Positions 42,790-54,290 are shown, counted from the stretch's first letter. The stretch: DNA of 64,000 nucleotides from Ascarosepion bandense (GCA_037127315.1 JBBBDQ010001155.1:93501-157500); one strand, 5' to 3'. Made by a program: numbers and translations. The notes: generated by a model not told the origin, from the sequence alone.

Positions 42790-43430
42790 CTCTAATTAAC
42801 AGATGGGGCCAGTCTTTTCACCTACCACATAATGTGGCCACCAGCAAATGTCCAACTTCCCTTTCTTATGGTGGTTCTTATCATACAGCAAATCACCAAC
42901 CTCAGACTCTACATCCTTAGTATTACTAAAGGACTTATCTATCGTGGCTTTCCTTGCTTTCCTCATGTTATTCCTCATAAAGCAGCGATAATACGAGGTC
43001 ATTTCAATGAAGGCCCTCACTAGCCTAACAGTAGATGAAGTTGAAACTGATTTTATAGCCTTGACTTTATTGAAATCTGGTTGTATTCCCTCTTAACTAA
43101 TTTTGAAATCTGGGTAAAAAAAACTCAGCTGGTTTGAACTTAAAATTATGCTTAAGAAAACTATTCAAGACTGTGTCTATATGCATTAAATGGTCTTCTA
43201 CCATATTCAAAATTATCAAAATATCATTCAATAACTAGAAAAGTTTGAAAATATTTTTTCACTTTGCAATGACTTCATACCACTCCCCTATAAAACCACA
43301 TATATACACCCTTCACCAGGCATGCTACCCTGCTGAATGTGTTTGTCACTGAACAAACCACATTTCTCAAATCCATACCCAGACTCTGCCCAAAATCCAA
43401 AAAAGTATGCTGTTCTATTTTTAGTTTCGT
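42790..43430 (-). pseudogene. Residual gag start and pol fragments of the gypsy copy
   Basis: At 43,430-43,320 the minus strand reads IEQHTFLDFGQSLGMDLRNV, a clear match to the N-terminus of the Gag at 2140. At 43,020-42,796 an open frame joins an RT/RNase-linker-like piece (RAFIEMTSYYRCFMRN) to an integrase C-terminal piece (VESEVGDLLYDKNHHKKGKL, then WWPHYVVGEKTGP). Most of gag and pol is deleted. Confidence 0.7.
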
Positions 43431-43724
43431 TTTCTTTTTTAAACTAACAACTTTTTTATAATAAACACAAGAGCAGAGTACGCACAAGGTAAAATAAAAA
43501 ATCACCTACCTTTCCTTGATGATGTCCATTATACCATGATCATTTAGTGCTTTTGTAGATTTGATTCCTTATCAATCTATATTTTTTCAAAAAATGCAGT
43601 GAGACACTGCACACCTAATTGTGTATGTAGTATATTACGTTGGTTCTTGACAGACAACAAGGAACACACATATATAAAAGTATAATGTTATTTTTTATTC
43701 TTTTTTAATGACACTTGTGGGGAG

Positions 43725-44029
43725 TGTTGTGTGTTGTGGTACAGTGGATATCGGCTCAGAACGAGAAACTGGGGAGCCAAGTTCGAATTCCAGTTGAATC
43801 CATTGTATTTACTTACGCACAAATACCCTTGGGAAAGGTATTAATCTGTCTATTCCTTCCAGTTATGGGTTAAATAACAGGACAGATTGGGTTCTATAGC
43901 CGTGGTCGGCAACCAGTCTACCGCAGAAAGCAATGGCAACCTACTGCGGGATAATCTTCTGCCCAGTCAGTCATGTCTCGAAAGAGACATGATCGCTCAA
44001 GTGTGTATCACGTATGGCACTTAACTGAC
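43725..44029 (+). mobile_element. tRNA-derived SINE-C inserted in gypsy LTR, with target duplication
   Basis: Full-length copy with A box (GTGGTACAGTGGATATCGG), B box (AAGTTCGAATTCC), the body, the perfect CATGTCTC-GAAA-GAGACATG hairpin and an AACTGACT end. It is flanked by TGTGGGGAG at 43,716-43,724 and 44,030-44,038. Confidence 0.93.
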
Positions 44030-44439
44030 TGTGGGGAGCAGAAGATAGTCACACACACGAAGAGGTCATCAGAAGCCAGTAGGAGTTATCTCTGTCTTTA
44101 ACCAAAATTTCTAAACTTTATATAGTTTTAAAACATCCATGCATTTTACTTTTTTGAGCCCTCAATTTGTTGACATCATCTGTGGCCAGATATGTCTGTC
44201 AACTTGTATTTGGCTGACTTTTATCGATAGCTGGATGTATCTGTCAATCTTATCCTCGCCCATTATCACCTTTCAAACTGGTTGTTGTGTTTTTTTCTTT
44301 TGTTCTTGCACTTGTTGATATCATCCATGGCTGGATATATCTGTCAATCACACTTATCCTTTGTTGATCTAACACACAACCCAATCTACCTGTTAATTAT
44401 CATTGACATTTAAGATAGTATATTACATTTTGTGTGCAT

Positions 44440-45250
44440 ACATTCTCTATTTCCAGTGTCCCTCAGTTTTGCATATGTCTACTTTTTTTTCATTGACTGC
44501 TGATTTTATTGTGATTTTTACAGTTTTGAAAGTAATTGCCATTTAAGAAATATTCATTCTTTACTCTGAAGTTACACGTGTGGGTAATTTGTTGGTTCTT
44601 GTTCTACTGTGTCCTTTTAATATTTCTGTCAGGTTCTTATTGTAACTATAGCTGATTCCTACTGTGGTTTTGTTAAATACCTTATGGAGAGTGCTTGATG
44701 AGGGGAAGATTTTGTTTATGAGTTTAATTCATATTTTTCCTACATTTAAACAAATGTAGGAAAAATATATTTTTGTTGTACAGTGGATTGAAAAATATAT
44801 TTTTGTTGCACAGTGGGTTGAAAAATATATTTTTGTTGTACAGTGGGTTGAAAAATATATTTTTGTTGTACAGTGGGTTGAAAAATATATTTTTGTTGTA
44901 CAGTGGATTGAAAAATATATTTTTGTTGTACAGTGGATTGAAAAATATATTTTTGTTGTACAGTGGGTTGAACCATATGGTACTTCTTTTCCAGTTGGCT
45001 TTTTTGTACTGTATGATGTGTATGTGAATGTAGCCAAAAATCCACTATCTTTTACAGATTTTTTATGATCTTTCTTGATTTCTTTAAAAATAGAAGGATT
45101 GTCAGAAAACTTAAAGTTAATCAATTGTGGGATCTGCTTGATTATTGATAACAAGTGTTTGGAAGATCTGTGTATATAAAGGGGTTTATCAGGAAATAAC
45201 AATAAGTCCAAAACTATAAAAATAAGTCTACAACAATAAGTCCAAAACTG
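44440..45250 (-). pseudogene. Penelope-like element linker region with minisatellite expansion
   Basis: The minus-strand frame 45,211-44,729 begins with PLE linker sequence (DNPSIFKEIKKDHKKSVKDSGF). It then enters seven in-frame repeats of the decapeptide THCTTKIYFS and exits into ICLNVGKI. Below the stop, 44,700-44,560 gives FPSSSTLHKVFNKTTVGISYS, the HKIFNKxTVxISYSC motif of PLEs. So the array lies inside the former ORF between the WFNPPY-type motif and the linker's end. The element is dead, but the array kept the frame open. Confidence 0.75.
44761..44970. repeat. 30-bp minisatellite, seven units
   Basis: Seven head-to-tail 30-bp units (AAAAATATATTTTTGTTGTA plus CAGTGGATTG) with at most a few substitutions. 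A perfect 10-bp-arm hairpin, TCCTACATTT/AAATGTAGGA, abuts the left end (44,738-44,761). Confidence 0.96.
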
Positions 45251-45259
45251 TAAACTCTG

Positions 45260-46150
45260 TCTGGAGAAGACAATAACCTTCCCAGACCAACAGAAATCAT
45301 TTTATATACACAAAATTTTTATTGCCAAAATTCTTTGCTCATAGTGTTTTTGCTGATCCATTCTTTTTCATACATACCAATTTGGATACTTTTCCTTTTC
45401 GTAGGAAGAGAGTCAACAGAAACACCTGAAGAGGATCAGAGAATAGACCAGATAAAATATTTTCTAAATAAATAAATAAAATGGCCAAAGAAAAAAATAG
45501 CAAAATTGTTTCAAATTGTAAAATCAAAAGTCTTCAAACAGTTTCAGGATTTTTCCTTGGCAATGATTTAGTTTGAAATCTAACAACATGAGTTATGATG
45601 CTGAATTTGTCTTTTGTTTTATATGTTTTCCCTCACCATTTATTAATAAATTGCACTTGTCACATATCTGACCATGATGCATTGCTCCCAAATACTGTCC
45701 TCTATGGCTTTTGTTAAGTGATTGCTTTCAATATTGCATAACATTCAGAAATATGACATTGACCCATGTTCATTCTCTCTCTAACTATACACATCACTGT
45801 TGACATTTCCAACACAGCTGCCATGGCAAAAATCCATTTGATAAATGATTGATTTGAATCCTTATTAAATTATGACTCTCCAAAAACAGAGAAAATGTTC
45901 TGATTTAATTTATCTTTTTACAAAAAAAATCTGTGTATTTCTAAAAATTTAACCCTTTTAGAAAACTGGCTTCAAATTTGAATTTAGAAGAATTTTTCTA
46001 ATTTCAACACCGAACAAAATTTAATTTTCATGTTAACACTTTAAATCTTTTATATGAAACAATATAATTACAAAGACAAAAGATGGGGTTTGTTTTTATT
46101 CTGCTATTAGTTTCCATTTTATTTCTACTTGCCATTTCAATAGTTGAAAC
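45260..46150. other. No gene seen
   Basis: Unique-looking AT-rich sequence; no feature supported. Confidence 0.5.
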
Positions 46151-46161
46151 TCTGTTTTTAC

Positions 46162-46162
<1 letters not shown>

Positions 46163-46209
<47 letters not shown>

Positions 46210-46288
46210 GAGTCTGTTCATTATCTATCTATCTATCTATCTATCTATCAATCTATCTAGATAGATAGATAGATAGATAGATAGATAC
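46163..46288. repeat. (TCTA)n with a self-complementary junction
   Basis: Two TCTA tracts, then a switch at about 46,256 from ATCTATCTAG to ATAGATAGATAG. The right end is the inverted complement of the rest and could extrude as a hairpin. Confidence 0.93.
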
Positions 46289-46562
46289 ATGGGCAGTAAC
46301 CTTTCTTTCAAACAGAAATATGGCTGACAAGGGAGATTAAATTGATTTTTTCTTAAGTTTTTCCAGCATCCTAAAATTTTTCCGTTTAGCTGAAGAAAAG
46401 GAATATAAAAATTGTCCATAATTTTTATCATCATAAGTGCTTTCATCCACGTCTATAACCATTTTCAAGTGTGTTTATTGCTGTTATTTCATCCTCATGT
46501 TTTGGCTGTTATAAAGTCTTACTACCATGAATAAGTTCTCGCTGATTTTTCATGAAAAGTCA

Positions 46563-47395
46563 TTTTTTTAATCATATCACCCTGAGCAAGGCAGTAATAT
46601 CACTAATGTGCAGGGGGCTACATGAGAGTAAAAAAAATAGATAGGAGAGTAAAGAGAAAGACAAACCAGTTAAAGATGGGGATACAGGTGTGATGACAGC
46701 TTCAAAGGTGGAGAGAAAGGAAGAGATATACAGGGTGGTGTAGAAAGAACTAGAGTCAAGTGGTTAAGAGATGAGTATTGACATTGCATTTAAATTCCTG
46801 GAGGTTGTAGCTGTCAGGAAAGCAAGAATATGGAAGCAAGTTCCACAGGCATAAAGTGCGAGAAAAGAAGCTGCAGGAGTAGAATTATTGTCTGCATTTG
46901 GTTGATCTAACTGTGAATAGGTGAAACCCAGTTGCCAGTCTGGTTGCATGAGTAAACACCTGTAGTAGAAGCACCAGTGACTTAAGTTTGTTGGAGCAGA
47001 AGCCATGAAAGTATTTATAGAACAGACAAAGGGAAGCTACATCCTTTCAGTGGGGAAGTGACTGGAGTTAAGCTGCCAAGTTGGTACCTATCACATTACT
47101 GATTCTCCTTTGGAGCCTGTCAAGAACACTGAGATGAACAATGGGTGTGCTTGACCATATATGACAGCAGTACTCCATGCACAGACAAATGGTTGATTTG
47201 TACATACGCAAGATGGATTCAGGAATAAAAACACCCTGGCCTGACACAGTGACCCAACCTTCCTAGAAGTGGATTTAACTGTTGACTCAATGCAGTGGTT
47301 CCACTTGAGATTGGAAGAGATGGTAAGGCTGAGGAGGCGCAGTGTATTGCTCTCAGGGAGACTTGCTTGCTCCATGCTTATGGGAGGCAGAAGAG
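46563..47395 (-). mobile_element. Jockey/CR1-like LINE 3' half
   Basis: Minus-strand copy with the tail at 46,563-46,615 (reverse of CCCCTGCACATTAGTGATAT then GCTCAGGGTGATATGATT). The C-terminal frames are shifted: YFHGFCSNKL near 47,000, CSTAVIYGQAHPL near 47,150, and upstream LTISSNLKWNHCIESTVKS, KVGSLCQARVF. It is 5'-truncated near 47,395. Confidence 0.85.
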
Positions 47396-47409
47396 GTTGC
47401 CTGTGATGA

Positions 47410-48430
47410 CTGACAGAGAGCAGCTTGTTTTATTTACAAAAATTAGTAAGAAGAATGTCACTGAAAATATTATCTACTACTTTTTTTCCATCTTTCTAGC
47501 AGCATTTGAATTTTCGAAAAACTAAGGCTAAACATGGGTCAATCTATTTTTGGCATCTTCATAAGAATGAAAGTGCTGCTCAGCCAGACCATGCGTCATT
47601 GATTAGAACAAGTGATAATTTTCCAGAGCAATGCCTGGTAAATATGGCAGGTGGGGTAGGACTTCCCATTTAAGCATTTCGAAGTAGGTTTCTCCTATTT
47701 TTCAATGTGTAGACTAGTGTTGTCATATTGCAAAATCACTTTATAATGTCTCTGCTTGTATAATGGCCATTTTTTCTTCAATACTCAGCTCAAATGTATC
47801 ATTTGTATTTGATAGCAATCTCCCATGATGGTTTCATTTGGTTTTAGCAGCTCATAATAAATTACACCCAGCTCATCTCAGCAAATGCAGATCAACCTTG
47901 AACTATGGATATTCAGCTTTATTGCTGCATGGCCAGGCTTACCCCACAATCTTCTATGATTAGGGTTATCATAGTAAATCTGCTTTTCATTGCTGATCAT
48001 GATACAATGCAAAAAAAACCTTAGATTTTCTGCTGTTGAAGCAGCTGTTCATGTGTGACAAACACCCAATGTCCTTACTTTTGAATCATTCCTAATGCTT
48101 TCAAACATTTCAAAATTGTTATATGATCAACTCCTAATAATTCTTCAAGTTCAGCTTGCATCTTCAAGAAGCATGAGTCTTCAAGAAGTAATGCCTCCAA
48201 ATCTTCATCCTCAAACTTTTTCAATGTGCCAGAGGGTTTTGTATCTTCTGCATCAAAATGATTATTTTTTAAGTATCTAAACTAATCTCTGCATGTTGTT
48301 TCTGAGTATGGTTACTGTAAATCTCAACAAGAATTTTGTGTGCTTCAGCTGCAGATCTCTTTTGAATAAAGTAGTGCAGTAAAATTCCCTGCAAATACAC
48401 TTTCTTTGACCTGAAATCCGACATGTTTAA
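47410..48430 (-). pseudogene. Mariner (Mos1/SETMAR-type) transposase relic
   Basis: The minus strand from 48,424 reads MSDFRSKKVYLQGILLHYFI, KRSAAEAHKILVEIY and SNHTQKQ, a mariner N-terminal helix-turn-helix. Further frames give a degraded KALGMIQK-H-WV segment near 48,090, and near 47,700 residues corresponding to the LQHDNARPH block (FCNMTTLVYT). The C-terminus runs to about 47,410. Many stops and shifts occur. The left end directly abuts the LINE at 47,395. Terminal inverted repeats were not resolved. Confidence 0.7.
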
Positions 48431-48479
48431 CACTATTAAAACAAAGTTGTTTACACTTTAGTGAAATGACATACACATA

Positions 48480-49699
48480 ATTTTAAGCTTCCTTATAGTA
48501 CTTCCTTAAAGATGCATTAATATCTGAAACTACACACATACAGTTCTGGGAACACCATCTGTTAGAAAACAGTGAGATCTTATTCAAGGTCCTAATAATA
48601 TATTTTGCATGATTTTTTAAAAAAGAATGTTCATTCCAAGCCCTCACATGCCATGCATGACTGGAAATCATGTGAGCATCTATCTATTTAAAAAAAAAAC
48701 TTTCAATACTCCATTTCTATTATTTTTACAGTAATATAAGGTTGATGATTAGAAAGAAATGCTTGATATATAATAAGGAGATATTTTTTATATTGTGATT
48801 TATATAGAATTCTTGTATAAACCTTAAAGATTATTGTAAATTATGTGTTAATAAATATGCTTTTTATAGGTGTCTACTCAAGGATGTGGTATTGTGTCCA
48901 ATATAGGTAACTGATTTGTAACAAGAAACACAGTTTTGTACTGGATCATCAATAGTTTAGATTTGAAAACATCTACAGAGATATTTGCTTAAATCAGCAT
49001 AAAACTAAATAGGGAGAAAAGGATGCAGCAAAGATTGGGTTGCACAAATCTTCCAAGATTTTTGTGGGATGCAGCATAACTAAAAACTCAGTATTTTAAA
49101 TGATGACTTTTCTTGGTCTCAAATATCAATTATTACCGAGTTATATATATATTATTTTAAATCCTATATCTTTTTATTCCCTTTAAAAATAATTATGCCT
49201 TTTTAAGTAAAGGCCTTTTTCTAATACTTCAACGTTTTTGGAAAGTTAGGTTTTTGAATATGTCCAGCGTCTGTAATATATAAAAATTTTTTTCTTTCTT
49301 TTCTTTTCTTTTTCCCTCCCTTCCTTCCTTTATCTTTCTTATCTCCCACCTTTTTTCCGTGTTGCTTAACCTTACATCATTTCAACATGGCTGTCCGTTA
49401 ATTTTTAGTTACAATTCTCTTTCCTTCTTTTGCAAACCCAGACGATGTCAATTTTTTCTTTTCTTGTTTATTTGATTTTATTTTGTTTTATCTTTTTCTT
49501 TTTTTCTTTTTTTCTTTTTTTCTTTTTCTTTTTTATTTTCTTTTTTAATTTCTTTGCAAATCTATTTAAAAAGGAAAATTAGACTGATTTTTCTCCAGTT
49601 TCTGAAAGGATTTTTCTGTTGCTGAGGTGATGTGTTATCCCCCGTGGGGATCTTCATATCGAAATGGCCATTCAACATCATTGAATTAATCCTTTTTTA

Positions 49700-49766
<67 letters not shown>

Positions 49767-50055
49767 TGACACACACATTTGTCATTGAATGTGACTAACA
49801 AGGTAAATCATTTAAGTTTTCATTATGTTCTTACAGTTTTCATTTTAAAGTGCAGAAACTGACATTAATGTTTATTGTCTCAAGCACTTTCATCTTATTT
49901 ACTGCCCCCTTCACTCAAGGGGGTTTGTTAAGTACAGATAGTTTCTATACTCTCTTAAAAAGTTAAACTGTACAAGCTTAGACAAACTTAAAAACCTAAG
50001 ATTTTACTTTTCTGCCACATTCAATGAAACTGGTACAAAAGAAAAGATTGCTGCC

Positions 50056-50060
<5 letters not shown>
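48480..50060. other. No gene; pyrimidine-rich tract and microsatellites
   Basis: A T/C-rich stretch at about 49,285-49,560 (TTTTTCTTTTTTTC pattern) and a (TA)n-(GATA)n compound tract at 49,703-49,766. No coding feature. Confidence 0.5.
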
Positions 50061-50100
<40 letters not shown>

Positions 50101-50226
50101 TTCATTTGTAAATGAGTTATTACACGACCTAGGTTTGTACCATGTGGTGTCTTCCACTTATTTCAAATTACCTGAAGACACCACTCATGGTAGAAACCTA
50201 GGTCGCGTAATAACTCATTTACAAAT
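50061..50226. ncRNA. (TA)n and palindromic hammerhead-like repeat (family E)
   Basis: Left and right arms starting CTTCATTTGTAAATGAG (50,099) and ending at 50,226 are inverted copies around about 30 unpaired bases. The plus-strand arm has CTGAAGA (50,172-50,178), stem II ACCA-CTCA-TGGT (50,180-50,191), GAAA (50,193-50,196), self-complementary stem III ACCTAGGT (50,196-50,203) and C50204, giving a GUC cleavage triplet. Stem I is weak. The minus arm has CAAA for GAAA and GGAAGA for CTGAAGA. It is the best family E core. Confidence 0.62.
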
Positions 50227-50436
50227 GAAGATGATCTAAAAGTTGTACAATATAATTGTATTGAACACTTTTTAGTACAAATGTGCACTGGTCTAATTTT
50301 ATTATAACCAAAAACTAAGTAATTAAGCAATCAATATATATATATTAGGTATTTACATTTTTTATTTTTACTTTTAAAGCTCATCTTCTTGATTAAACTG
50401 TGTATATTTTCATATAAATAAGTGTTATAAAAAACA

Positions 50437-51583
50437 TCTATGCTTCATTGATTACGCGAAAGCATTCGACAAAATACGACACAAAGAATTGATGGAAATG
50501 CTAGGCAACCTCGACATTTTCGGCAAAGACATAAGAATAATCAAGAATCTCTACTGGCAGCAAACGGCCTGCATACGGACAGGTAACAACCTCAGTAGAT
50601 ACACAAAGATAAAAAAAGGCGTAAGACAAGGATGTGTCTTTTCACCGGATTTGTTCAACCTATACAGCAAGAATATTTTGAGGACCCTAGATGACACACC
50701 AGGATTTGTTATTGGAGGCCACAACCTGAACAACATAAGATACGCGGACGATACAGTACTGATTGCGAACACGGAAAGGAAACTGCAAGATCTCATACAG
50801 AAAGTAGCAGTGGAGAGTGACAAGAAGGAACTACAAATAAACTTTAAGAAAACTGAGTGCATGGTCATCAGCAAAAGATACAACCCAAAATGCCAAATAC
50901 AGGTGGGGGATAACAGAATCAAACAAGTCCAAGAATTTAAGTACCTAGGAAGTGTTCTAACAGGAGATGGAAAGTGCGACACGGAGATCCGAAGGCGAAT
51001 TGGCATGGCAAAGGACGCGTTCCAGAAGATGAGCAAAATACTAACACACAGGAAAATCTCAATAGAAACGAAGAAAAGAGTGCTAGACTGCTACGTGATG
51101 TCAGTTCTTCAATACGGCTGTGAATGCTGGACAATATCATCGAAAATGAGGACAAAACTGGAAGCGACCGAAATGTGGTTCTACAGAAGGATGCTACAGA
51201 TATCGTGGACTGAGCATACAAGCAACGACGAAGTATTAGAAAGAATGGCAACAAAAAGGAAATTGATGCTGAGCATCAGGAAGAGACAACTGAAGTTCCT
51301 GGGACATGTAATGAGGAAGGAGAGCCTGGAGAACCTGATACTGACTGGACAGATAGAAGGAAGGAGAGACAGAGGAAGGCAGCAGATAACATATTTGCAG
51401 GGTCTGATCAGGTGGATGACGGAACGGGGGTTGCCAGGAGCGACAGGAGCAAACATACTAAGAGCCACAAGGGATAGGGAGACGTGGAGATCCATGATAG
51501 TCTACGTCCTGAAGGGACAGGCACATAGAAGAAGAAGAATTATCCTAGCAAAAATAATTTCAAGTCATTTTATAAAGAATTGA
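50437..51583 (+). mobile_element. RTE-type LINE, intact RT-to-C-terminus frame, 5'-truncated
   Basis: The frame is open from about 50,440 to the stop at 51,583, far longer than any other RTE copy here. It contains FIDYAKAFDKIRHKELM, TKIKKGVRQGCVFSPDLFNL, NNIRYADDTVLIANTERKL (catalytic YADD, about 50,740), INFKKTECMVISK, EFKYLGSVLTGDGKC, MAKDAFQKMSKILTHRKIS, CYVMSVLQYGCECWTIS, SWTEHTSNDEVLERM and RKRQLKFLGHVMRKE. The 3' end is GGGACAGGCACATAG plus (GAA)n at about 51,520-51,540. Endonuclease and the first RT blocks are missing through 5' truncation. The element would reverse transcribe its own RNA at a nicked target. Confidence 0.93.
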
Positions 51584-51627
51584 TCAACATCAAACAAGCA
51601 TTTGTCAACACATATATGTCAACATAT

Positions 51628-51669
51628 ATTTGCTTATTAATGACATACGTATGTCATTAATAAGCAAAT
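51628..51669. repeat. 42-bp perfect palindrome
   Basis: Exact self-complementarity with no spacer, centred on TACGTA between 51,648 and 51,649; each arm is 21 bases (ATTTGCTTATTAATGACATA plus C). It lies just beyond the RTE 3' end. Confidence 0.95.
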
Positions 51670-51819
51670 GTAATTGGCTCTAAAGAATATTTTGGAAAAA
51701 TAAACAACCATTCTGATATAATCAAAAATACATCGTTATCTTCTTCTACTGTAACTATAAGTATACTACTTATAAGTTAAGAAAAACGAAAGTCATTAAA
51801 ATATAATTTTCTAGTTTAT

Positions 51820-52620
51820 ATCAATTAATGATTCCAGTAAACAGATTAAGTTTATCCTTAATTATAAGAAGTTTGAAATATTTAATTACTACCAATAATT
51901 GGAGACCTCATAAATCACCTCCATGTAAAAAGAATGCAGTTTATGAAATCCTATGTCCTTTCAGAGTTTGCATCTCCAATAACAATAATAAAAAAACATT
52001 GACTTCTTGCATTGGCTACTAAAGCTTCACACAATCTTGTAGTTTAACTTGTCACATAAAAAACAGCTCAATTTATGCACATGTCAGCATCTCCAATAAC
52101 AATAATCAAAAAACATTGACTTCTTGCATTGGCTACTAAAGCTTCACACAATCTTGTAGTTTAACTTGTCACATAAAAAACAACTCAATTTATGCACATG
52201 TCAATTAGCACATAATAAACAACCAAAATATGACAATTAACATGAGAGAAATATTCGTAGATCTTACTGAAATATGATACAGCATCCAATATAAAGAAAG
52301 ACTTAAAATATTTAATTATTGTGCACAGAAAACAACCAACATAAAAAAAAAATCTTTCCTTGAAGGAATGAAATTTTTAAATGTGTATAAAATATTTATA
52401 ATACATGTCAAATAATATATGTGCTCTATTGAACTATTGACATGACATCACTTACCAACAATGCAACGTATATTTAAATTTGAAATGTCACATCCCCCCA
52501 AAATACAAGGCTCAAGTTTACAAAGCCTTTCTCTGTGATATTGTCAACATTATGTTCCTGATGAAAATAGTTAAACAACAAAAACTTTCAACAGTTTATC
52601 CAGAATTTTGATCTTGATGT
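51820..52620 (+). pseudogene. GIY-YIG endonuclease relic of a PLE-like element, with tandem duplication
   Basis: A short plus-strand frame (51,828-52,022) has RSLKYLITTNNWRPH and KKNAVYEILCPFRVC, the C-x-AVYEI-C-P start of a GIY-YIG domain, then CIGYTKASHNL (YIGxT). About 116 bp (51,971-52,086, ATCTCCAATAACAATAAT to CACATGTCA) is repeated in tandem at 52,088-52,203, duplicating the domain start. Downstream frames are degenerate. CCTGATGAAAATAG at 52,558 resembles a hammerhead start but has no stem II. Confidence 0.45.
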
Positions 52621-53880
52621 GCAGCTACTAATTTGAAAATTGGAAAATACAATAAAAATTATTAGACATAACTTTTTCTTCTGAATTTAATAGAACTTGT
52701 TTTATGTATATAAATAATATTTATACTTATTTGCAATTTAACATTATTTCTTCTTTATAAAATAATACTGAAAATAATAAGAAATCAATTTTGGATTAAA
52801 ATAAATTCCATTAATTCCTTAGAAATTGATCTGTTTATATTTCAGATGTGGAATCATACAAATAAGGACTTCCAAATCAATCTGAATGAGATGACGTTCA
52901 TTCTTTGAAGAGAGATTTGAATCTTAGTGAACTGTGATGATCTGTGTGGCCAAGCGATCTGAAAGTGTACTGTAGGAAGCATCAGCTATGCTTGCAAAAT
53001 GGCCTTGTGTCAAACATAACCGAGCCCATCACATTTAAAAGTATCAGAAGGTTTAACAAATGATAAAAGGGTCTTGTTTGTATTAATAGGTGTAAATTTA
53101 CTTAACAAAAAGAATGACATCAATTTTGTTGTTTTGAAATAACAAATAACATTTATGTTTAAAAGTTCTTCACAAAATTTTTCTTTTGAATGTATATTTA
53201 AGAGTTCAGTTTTCTTAAAGTCAGACAAAATGGATTTGTGAAAAAAAGACAAGCCTGGTGTCGCTGAAGTGTGTACAACTGTAGTAGGTGAACAAGTTCA
53301 TAATGAGTATGAATGAAAGCAAAAATGATGTCTTTGTTCCTCTTTCTGTTTTGTTGCCGACAAGTAAATGAAGAAATGAGAGAATCAATTAGTGTCGTGT
53401 GAAAAGAGAGTGAGAGTGAGCGAAAAATGCATGTCGCCTAGATAAGATGTCCATTTGTTAACCTTTGACTCTCTCAAGAGGAAAGGAAAAAATATGTGAT
53501 TGTGAAAAATATGATCGGATCAACATTTAGTTTTTTTTGATTTGCCAATAAATAAGAGATTGCATTTATCTTGTTTTTGCAGGCATCAGCAGATGTTAAA
53601 ATTTAGTGAACCAACTTATCTTATGAAAAGTGCTTCTACATTATTGAATGCCTAAATGAATATGCTATTTTTTATCGGCTCATGACAAGTATAGATGTGT
53701 GTAAGCTTAGATTTTCTGTGCATTCAAATTTTACAAAATCCAACAATACTCAATCAAAAAGTGGTTTCTCTTTGAAAGTGGGAAATGCAGGTTGAAATCC
53801 TTTTTATTAAATCTTTCAAATGCACAGACCAGTGGACATTGTTAGAAAAAAATGAAAGGTATCTACTCAAACATGGCTAT
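52621..53880. other. No gene seen
   Basis: Unique-looking sequence of slightly higher complexity than elsewhere; no transposon motif or convincing exon. Confidence 0.5.
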
Positions 53881-53894
53881 CCATTAAATAACAT

Positions 53895-53919
53895 TTAAAG
53901 TAATAATAATAATAATAAT

Positions 53920-53971
<52 letters not shown>

Positions 53972-54290
53972 CAGACAATGAATGTCTATTAGGTTTAATC
54001 ATGAGCCATTCTGAACATCATATTTTAGCTTTAATTTCTGGTGAAAATAAAAACAAAATAAAGACAAAAATTCTCCAACATGTGAATATTTTTTACTATG
54101 CAAGTCCTAAGCTTTCAGCTCTCATGAGCCATCTTCACAGTGGTTGTAGGGACATTAACATAAAGACATCCACCATCAAAGATGTTATTGTCTTGTGTGG
54201 GTGATGTTTAGAATGGCTCATGATTAAACATAGTAGACATTCATTGTCTGTCATATTTAACAATATATGTTTAGATTATCAGCTAAAAAT
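53895..54290. repeat. (TAA)n-(TA)n and inverted terminal repeat with hammerhead-like relic (family K)
   Basis: GACAATGAATGTCTATTAGG (53,974) and its inverted partner near 54,215-54,265 (ATGATTAAACATAGTAGACA then TTCATTGTCTGTC) bracket a unit. On the minus strand, GGCTC-ATGA-GAGCT is followed by GAAAGCTTAGGAC (54,131-54,105), resembling stem II, GAAA and stem III of a hammerhead; the CUGAUGA box is CTGTGA. It is related to 61,160-61,425. Confidence 0.45.

Larger units (their letters stand above)
41640..44427 (-). mobile_element. Second copy of the gypsy family at 1-2875, decayed with internal deletion
   Basis: The right-hand (5') LTR runs from about 43,520 to 44,427 and starts TGTAATAT on the minus strand as in copy 1; it contains CTATATAAAG-type promoter sequence near 44,115 and is split by a SINE at 43,725-44,029. 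A related left-hand (3') LTR spans about 41,640-42,091. The two share ACTTTATATAGT, GCCAGATATGTCTGTCAA and TTTCTTTTGTT blocks. Divergence between the LTRs is high, so the insertion is old. The left boundary is approximate. Confidence 0.65.

Noticed and set aside
44729..45211. Decapeptide-repeat protein gene
   Set aside because: Flanking residues are PLE linker motifs, so the repeat protein is a dead retroelement ORF with a minisatellite.
52555..52600. CCTGATGAAAATAG...AAAAAC as a hammerhead
   Set aside because: No stem II can be drawn between the boxes and GAAA is missing, although the position after a GIY-YIG relic is suggestive.
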